A stretch of 64,000 bases of DNA from DSOI01 sp041394885 (GTDB lineage: Bacteria; Acidobacteriota; Terriglobia; Bryobacterales; Bryobacteraceae), in the NCBI GenBank assembly GCA_041394885.1, contig JAWKHI010000001.1:124001-188000 (forward strand). The letters run 5' to 3'. Below the pieces are notes generated by a model. That model worked only from the letters and a program-made list of their open reading frames with translations, was not told the DNA's origin and did no database searches. Positions 48,571 to 57,015 of the stretch are shown piece by piece. Within the stretch, counting starts at the first letter, position 1. The number at the start of each line of letters is the position of its first letter. A program made the translations under genes and the position numbers.

Positions 48571-49910
48571 CAGGTAAACATCCCATCTCCCGCCGCACCG
48601 TCCTGCGAGGCGCCGGCGTCGCACTCGGACTGCCGTGGCTCGAGGCCATGGCTGCCCCGGCCGGCAAGGCCGCCGGCTCTGCGTCCAATCCGGTTCGCCT
48701 GGCTGCGCTCTACATGCCCAACGGCGTCAAGCCGGCCGACTGGTTTCCCACCGCCCAGGGGCGTGACTTCGAACTGACACCCACCCTCCAGCCCCTCGCC
48801 CCGGTGAAGGACCGGCTGACCGTTCTGAGCAATCTGTGGAACGCGAACTCCAAGGGCGGCGACGGCCACTATGTCAAGGAAGCCGCCATCCTCACCTGTC
48901 AAACGATCAAAAAGACGCAAGGGGCGGACTTGGCCAACGGCGTTTCGCTCGATCAGGTGGCCGCCCGCGTCGCCGCGCCGCATACACCCATCCCATCGCT
49001 CGAACTGGGCGTGACGCCGGTGGCCATCGGCGTCGATGCCGTGGTCGGCTACACGCGTGTCTACGGATCCCATATCGCCTGGAGCAGCCCAACCACTCCG
49101 CTGGCGCGCGAAATCAACCCGCGATCGGCTTATGAGCGGCTCTTCCGTGCCGCGTCCGGTCCGCAGGGCGACTCCGCGAAAATGGATGCGCTTCTACTCG
49201 ACCGCGTCCTCGGCGACGCCAAGGGCCTGCGTGACTCCCTCGGGGCGGCGGACCGCATCCGCATCGACGAGTACCTCTCGGTCATGCGTTCGCTCGAGGA
49301 ACGCGTGCAGCGTGCCACCAGCGCCTCCAAAACCCCCTGGACGCCGCGTGTGCCCATCGACCCCAAGGCCGCCCCCACGGACCGTCCGTCGAGCCACGCC
49401 GAACACGTCCGCCTGTTGCTCGACATGATCGCTGTGGCCTTTCAAAGCGATACCACGCGCGTCAGCACGTTCATGTTCGGCAATGCCGTGAGCAACGTCA
49501 GTTTCCGCTTCCTGGAAGGCGTGAGCGCGGGCCACCACGACGTCTCCCATCATCAGAACGAGGAAGACAAGCTGCGGCAGTACCAGCTCGTCAATCGCTG
49601 GCATGTGGAACAGTATGCCTACCTCCTAACCAAGCTCGATGCGATGAAAGAGGGGGAATCCACCGTGCTCGACAACTCGATGGTGCTGTTTGCCTCGGCC
49701 CTGTGCGATGGCAACAAGCATGACCCCCACAAGCTGCCTCTCCTGTTGGGCGGGCGCGGTGGCGGGCGCATTGACTCGGGGCGCCATCTCGTCTTCGCCG
49801 AGGACTCCCCGCTCTCTAACCTTTACGTTTCCATGCTCGACGCCTTCGGCGCGCCCGTGGAACGCTTTGCCGATTCCACCGGTCCTCTGCCGGGGTTGTT
49901 GCACTCATGA
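48567..49910 (+). CDS. DUF1552 protein, Tat-exported
   Basis: A 447-aa partner of the DUF1592-type protein. Leader: SRRTVLRGAGVALGLPWLEAM, a typical DUF1552 Tat signal. Body: VRLAALYMPNGVKPADWFP, LTVLSNLWN, and GHYVKEAAILTCQTIKKT. The C-terminal LVNRWHVEQYAYLLTKLDAMKEGE and ASALCDGNKHDPHKLPLLLGG resemble DUF1501. Function is not known. It starts within the preceding stop (ATGA, 48567-48570) and its own stop overlaps the next small gene by 4 bases, so all three are made together. Confidence 0.88.
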   Translation: MTGKHPISRRTVLRGAGVALGLPWLEAMAAPAGKAAGSASNPVRLAALYMPNGVKPADWFPTAQGRDFELTPTLQPLAPVKDRLTVLSNLWNANSKGGDGHYVKEAAILTCQTIKKTQGADLANGVSLDQVAARVAAPHTPIPSLELGVTPVAIGVDAVVGYTRVYGSHIAWSSPTTPLAREINPRSAYERLFRAASGPQGDSAKMDALLLDRVLGDAKGLRDSLGAADRIRIDEYLSVMRSLEERVQRATSASKTPWTPRVPIDPKAAPTDRPSSHAEHVRLLLDMIAVAFQSDTTRVSTFMFGNAVSNVSFRFLEGVSAGHHDVSHHQNEEDKLRQYQLVNRWHVEQYAYLLTKLDAMKEGESTVLDNSMVLFASALCDGNKHDPHKLPLLLGGRGGGRIDSGRHLVFAEDSPLSNLYVSMLDAFGAPVERFADSTGPLPGLLHS

Positions 49911-50332
49911 GGTTCACCGCCGCCATCGGGGCTACGCTGCTGGTTGCGGCCCTGGCCGCGCCGTGCCTCGCCGGATCGCTGGCGGGAATCTGGGTGGGCC
50001 AGATCCCAGCGCGGAATGGCGAGAAGCAGGATATCGCCTTCCAGATCCGCCAGGATGGATCCCAAATCTCGGGCAAGCTCTATGGCGACTACCGGAGTTC
50101 GCCGATCGTCGAAGGGAAAGCCGAAGGCGACACCGTGAATTTCGTCGTACTGATGGAGGAGCAGGCCGGTAACCAGATCAACACAACCCGGCTGCGGTTC
50201 ACCGGCTCGGTGCACGACGGCGAACTGGAATTGGTGCGCGAGCGCGAAAGTTCCACTAACGCCGGCAACGGCGGCGACGTCCAGGTGCGGGGCAATACCA
50301 AATTGACGCTGAAGCTGCGTCGCCTTTTCTGA
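49907..50332 (+). CDS. Small secreted beta-barrel-like protein
   Basis: A 141-aa protein with a Sec signal (MRFTAAIGATLLVAALAAPCLA). The mature part alternates beta strands: LAGIWVGQIPARNGEKQDIAFQIRQDG, QISGKLYGDYRSSPIVEGKAEGDTVNFVV, then RLRFTGSVHDGELELVRE. A lipocalin-like small barrel is likely; I do not recognise an exact family, though similar short secreted proteins are common in Solibacter-like genomes. It overlaps the DUF1552 stop (ATGA, 49907-49910), making it a third member of PSD unit 3. An intrinsic terminator follows. Confidence 0.65.
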   Translation: MRFTAAIGATLLVAALAAPCLAGSLAGIWVGQIPARNGEKQDIAFQIRQDGSQISGKLYGDYRSSPIVEGKAEGDTVNFVVLMEEQAGNQINTTRLRFTGSVHDGELELVRERESSTNAGNGGDVQVRGNTKLTLKLRRLF

Positions 50333-50365
50333 CCGGCGCGGTCGATTCGCCTCCTATTTTTGCGC

Positions 50366-50393
50366 GATGGCTCTCTCTGCCATCTATTTTTTT
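50366..50393 (+). terminator. Intrinsic terminator after PSD unit 3
   Basis: GATGGC and GCCATC pair around a 7-base loop, then TATTTTTTT. It ends PSD unit 3 transcription and overlaps the 3' end of the convergent formamidase gene, whose final two Lys codons provide the T-run. Confidence 0.7.
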
Positions 50394-51409
50394 GGAAGAT
50401 ACTTCTTGGCCATCATCGCCGTCACCGTGCCGAAGTAAGTGGCGATCTTATGCTCCACCGCGGTGCCGATCAGCAGGTGCGCCTCCGGCTGGGTCAACTT
50501 GTAGTCGGCGGTGAGCCAGGCGATCAGGTCTGAGTTCGCCGCCCGCACGGCCATGTCGGTGTTGCTCGAGAATTCGGGCTGGCTGGCGATGGAAACGATG
50601 TAGTCATCGTTTTCGAGCCGGGGCATCGACAAGCGCTTCCCTTTGAGCACCCGCACCGTGAACTGGACGTCGAGCGAGGTCTCCACGCCATTGCCGAGCC
50701 CCTCCCCGTCGCCCTGCCGCGCGTGCCCGTCGCCCACGTAGAAGTAGGCGCCTTTGTGATACACCGGGAAGTAGAGCGTCGCCCCCTCCGCCGTGTCGTT
50801 GTAATCCATGTTGCCGCCCCAACTCCCGGATGGTCCCGAGGTCTCCACCTTCTCCCCGGGTGACGCCACGCCAATGCACCCAAGCATCGGACGCACGGGC
50901 AGTTCCACCTTGTACCCCGATCCTTCCTTCAGCCGCGGACGCGTAACGCCGCGTTCGAGATCGATGTCCCATGGGATCAGATCCGCCCGCCCAGGACGCA
51001 GGACGTCCATTTCGTAATGGTTCTTGTAGAGCGATTCGATCGAATTGGGATTCAGCACGGCCGGCGCCAGGCGATACGTCGTGTACCCGTAGTTGCGATT
51101 GCATCGCAAACGGTCCAGATGCACCTCGAGCGCGTCACCGTATTCGGCCCCTTCGATATAGAACGGGCCCATCAGCGGATTCCCCGATTCCGGGTACTGG
51201 TAGGGGTGTTGGATGTGCTTCACACCCTTCCAGTCCGCGCCGCCGGAATCCCACGTCCGTGTGATCACGGTGTCGCCGGAACGGATCCGTGCTACGGGAT
51301 CCTTGTACGCGGAAAAAACCCTCGAGTGGTGCTCCGGAAAGACACGGTGGGTCTCAGCGCAAAGCTGCGACAGCGATAGCACCACGCAAACGGAAAAGCG
51401 GAACGGCAT
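50384..51409 (-). CDS. Acetamidase/formamidase-family protein, exported
   Basis: A 341-aa FmdA/AmdA-fold protein with a Sec signal (MPFRFSVCVVLSLSQLCA). NPLMGPFYIEGAEYGDALEVHL, RPMLGCIGVAS, GGNMDYNDTAEGATLYFPVYHKGAYFYVGDGHARQGDGE and LLIGTAVEHKI are the core family motifs. The family hydrolyses formamide or acetamide to ammonia; being exported, this one may act on an external amide. There is no ribosome-binding site. GACAAT ends 6 bases before the ATG, a leaderless layout. Confidence 0.87.
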   Translation of the reverse strand: MPFRFSVCVVLSLSQLCAETHRVFPEHHSRVFSAYKDPVARIRSGDTVITRTWDSGGADWKGVKHIQHPYQYPESGNPLMGPFYIEGAEYGDALEVHLDRLRCNRNYGYTTYRLAPAVLNPNSIESLYKNHYEMDVLRPGRADLIPWDIDLERGVTRPRLKEGSGYKVELPVRPMLGCIGVASPGEKVETSGPSGSWGGNMDYNDTAEGATLYFPVYHKGAYFYVGDGHARQGDGEGLGNGVETSLDVQFTVRVLKGKRLSMPRLENDDYIVSIASQPEFSSNTDMAVRAANSDLIAWLTADYKLTQPEAHLLIGTAVEHKIATYFGTVTAMMAKKYLPKK

Positions 51410-51415
51410 AGTCCG

Positions 51416-51421
51416 ATTGTC
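51416..51421 (-). promoter_or_regulatory. Candidate -10 box of the formamidase gene
   Basis: GACAAT on the minus strand ends exactly 6 bases before the ATG at 51409 (positions -12 to -7), the spacing expected for a leaderless transcript. Confidence 0.4.
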
Positions 51422-51443
51422 GCCGATCTCGCAACGCCCCGCT

Positions 51444-51650
51444 CTAATCCGACTTTACGATGCGGCTGAGCCCTCCCACGCTGATCAACCCAACCCCGAT
51501 CATCGCCATGGTAGCGGGTTCCGGGACGTTGAGCGCATCCAGGATCGGGATGGCCTCCATGCCCTGGGTGGAATCAATGGAAAACAGGCCGCCCGCCACC
51601 GCGCATGCCACGCCGGCGCACAACGACCCCCATAAGAAAAATGAACGCAA
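51444..51650 (-). CDS. Short PEP-CTERM protein
   Basis: A 68-aa protein with an N-terminal signal (RSFFLWGSLCAGVACAVAGG). Its C-terminal sorting tail has VPEPATMAMIGVGLISVGGLSRIVK: the VPEP motif, one transmembrane helix and a basic end. PEP-CTERM proteins are cut by exosortase and released or anchored outside. The gap between signal and tail is only about 20 residues (SIDSTQGMEAIPILDAL), so it is a very short substrate. The start is a TTG at 51650 after GGAGGAGAG. No exosortase is in the window. Confidence 0.78.
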   Translation of the reverse strand: MRSFFLWGSLCAGVACAVAGGLFSIDSTQGMEAIPILDALNVPEPATMAMIGVGLISVGGLSRIVKSD

Positions 51651-51731
51651 ACTCTCTCCTCCGACCTATCTCAGGATCATTGCTCTATCGGCAATTTCCC
51701 TTAATTTGTTTATAGGCTTTTTGGAGGAGAT

Positions 51732-51803
51732 ATGAAATCCCCCACAAGAGGGACGACTGTACTAGTCGTTGCGGGTATGCCGGGTGATGGGCGGCCCGAT
51801 TAG
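51732..51803 (+). CDS. Putative 23-aa small ORF
   Basis: An ATG preceded by GGAGGAGAT opens a 23-codon frame (KSPTRGTTVLVVAGMPGDGRPD) that ends at TAG overlapping the stop region of tpx on the other strand. The ribosome-binding site is one of the strongest in this part of the window, and it faces away from the short PEP-CTERM gene. No conservation can be judged from one sequence; it may be a leader peptide or a chance frame. Confidence 0.25.
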   Translation: MKSPTRGTTVLVVAGMPGDGRPD

Positions 51804-52306
51804 GCAGCGCCACCCTTGGCTGCCGCTAGCGCCGCTTCATAGTTGGGGTGGTCTCCCACTTCCCCAACGTACTCCGCGTGGACGATCTTGTTGTCGTTGT
51901 CAACCACGAAGATCGCACGGCTCAGGATGCGCAGATTCTTGATCAGCGTCCCGTAGGCAGATCCGAACGAAGCGTCCTTGTGGTCGGAGACCATCTTCAC
52001 TTTGTCGATCCCGAACGCGCCGCACCAGCGCTTCTGGGCAAACGGAAGGTCCATGCTGAACGTGTAGATGCTCACACCGTCGAGCTTCGCCGCTTCTTCG
52101 TTAAAGCGGCGCGTCTGCGCGTCGCAGACCGGTGTGTCGAGCGAGGGCACTACACTGAATATCCGCACGCCACCCCCGGTTGACTCGAGCGTGAACGGCT
52201 GCAGGCCCGTGTCCACGCTGTGGAACTCCGGCGCCGTATCTCCCGCTTTCAGCTCCGGACCTTCAAGTTCCAGAGCGTTTCCTTTGAGTGATGTTGTTCT
52301 TCCCAT
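51800..52306 (-). CDS. tpx: Thiol peroxidase
   Basis: A 168-aa peroxiredoxin of the Tpx type. The peroxidatic Cys61 lies in VPSLDTPVCDAQTRRF and the resolving Cys95 in FAQKRWCGAFG; both are intact. GDTAPEF at the start and LSRAIFVVDNDNKI at the end are characteristic. It reduces H2O2 and alkyl hydroperoxides with thioredoxin. TACAAT ends 8 bases before the ATG at 52306 and there is no Shine-Dalgarno sequence. The DUF255 gene ends 7 bases beyond the tpx start, so its tail contains this promoter. Confidence 0.95.
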   Translation of the reverse strand: MGRTTSLKGNALELEGPELKAGDTAPEFHSVDTGLQPFTLESTGGGVRIFSVVPSLDTPVCDAQTRRFNEEAAKLDGVSIYTFSMDLPFAQKRWCGAFGIDKVKMVSDHKDASFGSAYGTLIKNLRILSRAIFVVDNDNKIVHAEYVGEVGDHPNYEAALAAAKGGAA

Positions 52307-52312
52307 AAGCCG

Positions 52313-54406
52313 CTATTGTAGCAATTCGCCCAATTGCTCGACGCTCGCAACCGGTAGTTCGCACGTAAAATTCCGGCATACGTACGCCTTGGCCCCGCGC
52401 TCGCCCGTGACCATCGCCGCGGTCGCCGGAAAGCGTTCCGGATCGGCCCGCATCAACACATACTCCGGCAGGAACCGTTTGCGGACCTCGCGCGCCAGCG
52501 CGGCAAAACCGGCGCTCGCCGGATCGCCCGCCAGCACCACCTGTCCGGCCGGCCGGCGGGACAACAGGTAGCCCACCAGCATCTGCGGCAGCGCATGCGG
52601 CGCCGGACGTAGCTTCGGCGAAAAAGCCTCGAGCGCCCGCTCGGCGGACTTGCGAAAGTCCTCCCGGCCGGTCATGGCGCTCAGTCTTGACAGCACCTCG
52701 ATGGCCGCCGAATTTCCGCTTGGCTCGGCGCCATCGTAGTCGTCCTTCATTCGCAGGATCAATCCGCCCGGATCGGCGCTCGAGAAAAATCCACCGGCCG
52801 CGGCATCTTCAAACCGCGCAACCATCGCCGCGGCGATCTCCACCGCGTGGTCCAGCCATTCTCCGTCGAAGGTGACCTCATAGAGATCCCGCAGAGCCTG
52901 GGCGAAAAAGGCATAGTCCTCGAGGAAACCCGGGATCGCCGCTTCGCCGTCCCGGTACCGGCGCAGCAGGACACCGTCCTTCCAAAGATTCTCCAGTACG
53001 AAACGCGCTGCCGCGGACGCCGCTCCGGTCAGCGAGTCGTCCCCGAGAATGCTCCCGCCCCGCGCAAATGCAGAAATCATCATGCCGTTCCAGCAGGTCA
53101 GGATCTTGTCGTCCAGGTGCGGGCGCGGACGTTGCGCCCGCCTGTCGAGAAGGATCGCCCTGGCCGCGGCCAACTCACCCTCGACTTCTTCAACGGGGCG
53201 GCCCGCACGAGCCGCCACCTGCTCCGCCGTACGGGCCTGGAACAGGATATTCCGTCCGGTGAACTCGCCATGCGGATCCGCGGTCACGTTGCCGCCGGCT
53301 TCCACGCCGAAGCGTTCCTGGAACAGCGCCGCCCGGCCGGCGCCCAACGCTTCCTCCAACTCCGACGCCGCCCAGATGTAAAACGCACCCTCCCCCTTCT
53401 CGTTCGGCTTGGAGGCATCCGCGGCGCTATCGGCGTCTTCGGCCGAATAGAACCCGCCGCCGCTGTCGGTCATGTCGCGCCTTACGTAGTCGAAAATGTC
53501 GCGGGCTACTGCCGAAAAGCCGGTATCGCCGGTCAGTTGAAAAGCTTCGAGATAGGAAATCGCCAGTTGCGCCTGGTCGTAGAGCATTTTCTCGAAATGA
53601 GAGACGAACCACCGCTCGTCCACCGAGTATCGATGGAACCCGCCGCCGATATGATCGTACATTCCGCCTTTGGCCATCTCTCGCAACGTGAACAGGACCA
53701 TCTCCGCCGCTTCGTGCCGCGCGGTATCGGCTGGCGCATGTTCGCGCGCGTAGCGCAGCAGGAAATTGTTCGTCACCGGGCGCGGAAACTTCGGCGCTCC
53801 CCCGAACCCGCCCAACCGTGAGTCATAGGATCGGCGGAAGACCGCGAAACAGGAGTCGAGCACGCTGTCGTCGAGCCACGTTCCCGTGCTCGTGTCGATC
53901 TGCGTGTGCTTGGCGAGTTCCCCCAGGATCTGATCCACGGACCCCAGAATTTCGTCGCGCCGGCTGAGCCAGGCGTTGGCGATATACTCGAGCAGCGTCG
54001 AAAACCCTGGACGCCCATACCGGTTGTCCGGAGGGAAGTAGGTTCCGCCGAAGAACGGCTTGGCGTCCGGCGTCATCCATACCGACATCGGCCAACCGCC
54101 GCTGCCGGTAGTAGCCTGCACGAACGTCATGTAGACCTTATCGATGTCGGGACGCTCTTCCCGGTCCACTTTGATCGAAATGAAGTGCCGGTTGAGCAGT
54201 TCCGCCACCGCCTCGGACTCGAACGATTCGCGCTCCATCACGTGGCACCAATGGCAGGTCGAGTAGCCAATCGAGAGAAAGACCGGCTTGTCCTCGGCCC
54301 GCGCCCGCTCGAACGCCGCCTCTCCCCACGGCTGCCAGTCCACCGGATTGTGGGCGTGCTGAAGCAGGTAAGGACTTTTTTCGTGAATCAATGGGTTGGT
54401 GTGCAT
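52313..54406 (-). CDS. DUF255 thioredoxin-fold protein (YyaL-like)
   Basis: A 697-aa protein. The N-terminal DUF255 domain is thioredoxin-like: NPLIHEKSPYLLQHAHNPVDW, then GYSTCHWCHVMERESFE with CHWC (51-54). A long (alpha/alpha)6-barrel-type glycosidase/epimerase-like region follows, with GGMYDHIGGGFHRYSVDERWFVSHFEKMLYDQAQL. It ends in a small beta domain. YyaL/spermatogenesis-associated 20 proteins have this layout; their activity is unknown. The ATG at 54406 fits homologue N-termini; the frame is open for another 102 codons without similarity. TACACT lies 15 bases upstream. Confidence 0.9.
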   Translation of the reverse strand: MHTNPLIHEKSPYLLQHAHNPVDWQPWGEAAFERARAEDKPVFLSIGYSTCHWCHVMERESFESEAVAELLNRHFISIKVDREERPDIDKVYMTFVQATTGSGGWPMSVWMTPDAKPFFGGTYFPPDNRYGRPGFSTLLEYIANAWLSRRDEILGSVDQILGELAKHTQIDTSTGTWLDDSVLDSCFAVFRRSYDSRLGGFGGAPKFPRPVTNNFLLRYAREHAPADTARHEAAEMVLFTLREMAKGGMYDHIGGGFHRYSVDERWFVSHFEKMLYDQAQLAISYLEAFQLTGDTGFSAVARDIFDYVRRDMTDSGGGFYSAEDADSAADASKPNEKGEGAFYIWAASELEEALGAGRAALFQERFGVEAGGNVTADPHGEFTGRNILFQARTAEQVAARAGRPVEEVEGELAAARAILLDRRAQRPRPHLDDKILTCWNGMMISAFARGGSILGDDSLTGAASAAARFVLENLWKDGVLLRRYRDGEAAIPGFLEDYAFFAQALRDLYEVTFDGEWLDHAVEIAAAMVARFEDAAAGGFFSSADPGGLILRMKDDYDGAEPSGNSAAIEVLSRLSAMTGREDFRKSAERALEAFSPKLRPAPHALPQMLVGYLLSRRPAGQVVLAGDPASAGFAALAREVRKRFLPEYVLMRADPERFPATAAMVTGERGAKAYVCRNFTCELPVASVEQLGELLQ
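52315..52320 (-). promoter_or_regulatory. Candidate -10 box of tpx
   Basis: TACAAT on the minus strand ends 8 bases before the tpx ATG. It lies at the very end of the upstream DUF255 gene. Confidence 0.4.
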
Positions 54407-54456
54407 GAGGAGGGAATCCCTAGTGTAGCGGACACGCCGCTGTTCCCCGGGCGCGC

Positions 54457-54462
54457 TACGAT
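54457..54462 (+). promoter_or_regulatory. Candidate -10 box of the GH31-like gene
   Basis: TACGAT (TAnnnT) ends 8 bases before the ATG at 54471; GAGGGG in between could be a very close ribosome-binding site, so leaderless translation is not certain. Confidence 0.35.
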
Positions 54463-54470
54463 GAGGGGCA

Positions 54471-55952
54471 ATGGGCGTCGCCCGCTTCACCCTCCTCTCC
54501 CTGGCCTTAACCGCCCTCCTCACCGCCGCTGAATGGCAGCGGGACGGCAACGCAATCTGGCTGCAAACCCCACCCGCGAACGGCGCCAAGGGCGAACGCA
54601 TTGATTTCGAGTGGATCTCCCCCGCGAGCTTCCGCTTCTCCCGATGCGCCTCCGCCTCGTGCTCCCTGCGGCCTCCACGCCAGCCCAGCCCCGGCGACGC
54701 TTTCACGTTCAATCAGTCTCCTGGCGGCTGGCAGTTCCGCTCCAGCTACCTCGCCGTCGAGTGGAGCCAGCACACCCGCGCCCTCACCGCCACGGCCACC
54801 CAAAGCGGTGAGGTCCTGCTCCGGGAAACCCCGGGCGAGGGCGCCTTGTTCCGGCGCCGGATCGCGCCGGGGGAACAGCTATACGGGCTCGGCCCGCGGA
54901 CCTCCGCCAATCTCGATCTCCGCGGACAAACCATCGCCGCTACCCATCCGCTGCTGATCTCGAGCACCGGCTATGGTCAGTTTTTCACTCTCCCCGCCAC
55001 GCCGCGATTCGACCTTGGCGAGGCGCGGCACGACGAAGTGCGCGTCGACGGCGCGGGTCCCCAACTGGAGTACTTCTTCTACTACGGCCCGTCGCCTAAG
55101 AACATCCTGGAGGAACACCGGGAGATCACCGGCCCGCTCGGCCCGGTGAGCAAAGCCCACGTCACCGTGCTGCCGGAACGATTTCTGCCTCCGTATGCGC
55201 ACCGTGCCCCGGCGCTGCCTTTGGCGGATCTGATTCGCTACCTCAGTCACGCCGCGATGTCCGGCATCGCTGTGCCCGCGGTCTCCAACTCGGGCATTGA
55301 CCCGGCCATTGCCTCGGTTCTGCCCATCGTCTATGGCGTGGCCGGCGCAGCAAGACGGCCGTGGGTTCCCTACCTGCTCACCTACCTCGAGGAAGCGCGC
55401 GACCGCGGCATCCCGATGCTACGGCCGATGGCGATGCAATACCCGGCAGACCCGGACGCCGCCGCCGCCACCGGCCAATTCATGCTCGGCGACGAACTCC
55501 TGGTGGCGGCTTCCGGCCGAGTCCATCTGCCGCGAGGCATCTGGACCAATCTCGAAAGCAACGCAGTGCGAAAAGGCCCGGCCTCGGTGGAGTCAAATCC
55601 TGGAGACCGCTTCGCTCACAATGGCGCCATCGTTCCCATCGCGGCGGATTCCGATCGCATCCTCCTGCATTACTTTCCCCGCCTCGGAGCCGAATTCTTT
55701 CTCCCCGAGGCCGGAGTGGATGACGTCACCCAGATCCACGCCGGTCCGGCTCTCGATCAGTTGCGGCTGCAAGTGGAGTCGAAAGTGGCGCGGCACTACC
55801 AGTGGGTGGTGCATCACGTCTCGCCCGCCCTGAAGATCGATCCGCCCGCCCGGTTCCGCTACGATGCCGGCAACCGGAACCTCTACATCGATCTCGCCTC
55901 CGCCGCCGGTTCCGATATGGTAATGAATGTAACGTTGGAGGATCCGCTTTAA
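54471..55952 (+). CDS. GH31-like secreted protein lacking most of the catalytic barrel
   Basis: A 493-aa protein with a Sec signal. The N-terminal galactose-mutarotase-like domain of glycoside hydrolase 31 is present (LRETPGEGALFRRRIAPGEQLYGLGPRT, then LEYFFYYGPSPKNILEEHREITG). So is the C-terminal part (YLLTYLEEARDRGIPMLRPMAMQYPADPDA, then QFMLGDELLVAASG). Between them the (beta/alpha)8 barrel is reduced to about 60 residues. The motif that normally reads SGIPxxGxDIGGF here reads MSGIAVPAVSNSGID, and no WxxDMNE-type nucleophile is seen. It may bind sugars but is very unlikely to be an active glucosidase. The frame is intact, so the reduction is stable. Confidence 0.65.
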   Translation: MGVARFTLLSLALTALLTAAEWQRDGNAIWLQTPPANGAKGERIDFEWISPASFRFSRCASASCSLRPPRQPSPGDAFTFNQSPGGWQFRSSYLAVEWSQHTRALTATATQSGEVLLRETPGEGALFRRRIAPGEQLYGLGPRTSANLDLRGQTIAATHPLLISSTGYGQFFTLPATPRFDLGEARHDEVRVDGAGPQLEYFFYYGPSPKNILEEHREITGPLGPVSKAHVTVLPERFLPPYAHRAPALPLADLIRYLSHAAMSGIAVPAVSNSGIDPAIASVLPIVYGVAGAARRPWVPYLLTYLEEARDRGIPMLRPMAMQYPADPDAAAATGQFMLGDELLVAASGRVHLPRGIWTNLESNAVRKGPASVESNPGDRFAHNGAIVPIAADSDRILLHYFPRLGAEFFLPEAGVDDVTQIHAGPALDQLRLQVESKVARHYQWVVHHVSPALKIDPPARFRYDAGNRNLYIDLASAAGSDMVMNVTLEDPL

Positions 55953-56004
55953 CAGCCCTGCGGACATTCCGGCCAGACTACGCGACAATAGGAGGAAGGT
56001 CTCA

Positions 56005-57015
56005 ATGAAACACCTTCCCATCGTAGTTACGGTCTTCTTGGCCCTCGCCGCGGCTGCGCCCGGGCAAACGCCCGCGACCAAAAAAGCTCCGGCTGCCAGC
56101 CCGAAGCCGGCTGCCGCAAAGGCTCCCGCCGCGCGAACTGCGGCCCGTCCGGCAGCCAGACCCGCCGCCAAGCCCACGGCAAGGAAGGCCGCCCCCAAGC
56201 CCGCTCCCGCCGAGCCCGCCGTCATCACCGTCGGCGAGCGGCGGATCACCAAAGACGAGTTCGAGAACTATCTCAAGGCCCTCCCCCCGCAGGTCCAAGC
56301 CCGATTCCAGACTCCCGACACCAAGCGCGAGTTCGCCAAGGATCTGTCGGAGTTGTTCACTCTGGCCCAGGAGGCCGAGAAGCGCGGTATCGGTGACCGC
56401 CCCCAGTTGAAAGCGCAGCTCGACATTCAGCGGTCGCAGCTTTTGGCCAATACGCTCATGCAGGAACTGATGAGCGCCGCCCCGGTGGATGACGCCGCCA
56501 TGCAGGCCTATTTCGAAAAGAACAAGTCGCAGTATGAGCAGGTGGCCGGACGGCACATCCTGATCCGCTTCAAAGGATCCGCGGTTCCCGTGCGCGAAGG
56601 AAAGTCCGAACTTTCCGAAGAGGAAGCCCTGGCCAAAGCCAATGAGGTCCGCGCCAGGATCGCCGGCGGAGCCGATTTCGCCGACGTGGCCAAGGAGGAG
56701 TCCGACGATGTGGGCTCGGGATCCAATGGCGGCGCGCTCGGAACCTTCGGGCGCGGCCAGATGGTTCCCGAATTCGAGAACGCCGCTTTTGCCCTGCCGG
56801 TAGGCGAAGTCAGCGAACCCGTGAAATCGCAATTCGGCTATCACGTGATCCAGATTCAGGAACAGAAGCACCAGACTTTCGAACAGGCGAAGGCTTCCAT
56901 CGAGCAGCGGCTGCGCCCGGAACGAGCCAAGGAATTGGCCGAGGAGATCAAGACCAAATCCAACGTTCAGGTGGATGAGGCCTACTTCACACCCCAGCCC
57001 CAGCCTCAACCGTGA
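56005..57015 (+). CDS. Parvulin-type peptidyl-prolyl isomerase, exported
   Basis: A 336-aa protein. Sec signal (KHLPIVVTVFLALAAAAPGQ), then an Ala/Pro/Lys-rich linker (about 25-70), then a SurA-like helical part (TKDEFENYLKALPPQVQARFQ). The PpiC domain covers about 180-285: GRHILIRFKG, DFADVAKEESDD, GGALGTFGRGQMVPEFENAAFAL and SQFGYHVIQIQE. It folds outer-membrane or secreted proteins in the periplasm. The start has AGGAGGAAGG; GACAAT lies 15 bases upstream of the ATG. Its stop overlaps the next gene by one base (TGATG). Confidence 0.9.
   Translation: MKHLPIVVTVFLALAAAAPGQTPATKKAPAASPKPAAAKAPAARTAARPAARPAAKPTARKAAPKPAPAEPAVITVGERRITKDEFENYLKALPPQVQARFQTPDTKREFAKDLSELFTLAQEAEKRGIGDRPQLKAQLDIQRSQLLANTLMQELMSAAPVDDAAMQAYFEKNKSQYEQVAGRHILIRFKGSAVPVREGKSELSEEEALAKANEVRARIAGGADFADVAKEESDDVGSGSNGGALGTFGRGQMVPEFENAAFALPVGEVSEPVKSQFGYHVIQIQEQKHQTFEQAKASIEQRLRPERAKELAEEIKTKSNVQVDEAYFTPQPQPQP

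Noticed and set aside
51660..51799. Possible riboswitch between the PEP-CTERM and tpx genes
   Set aside because: AT-rich and short, with no recognisable conserved core or strong stems.
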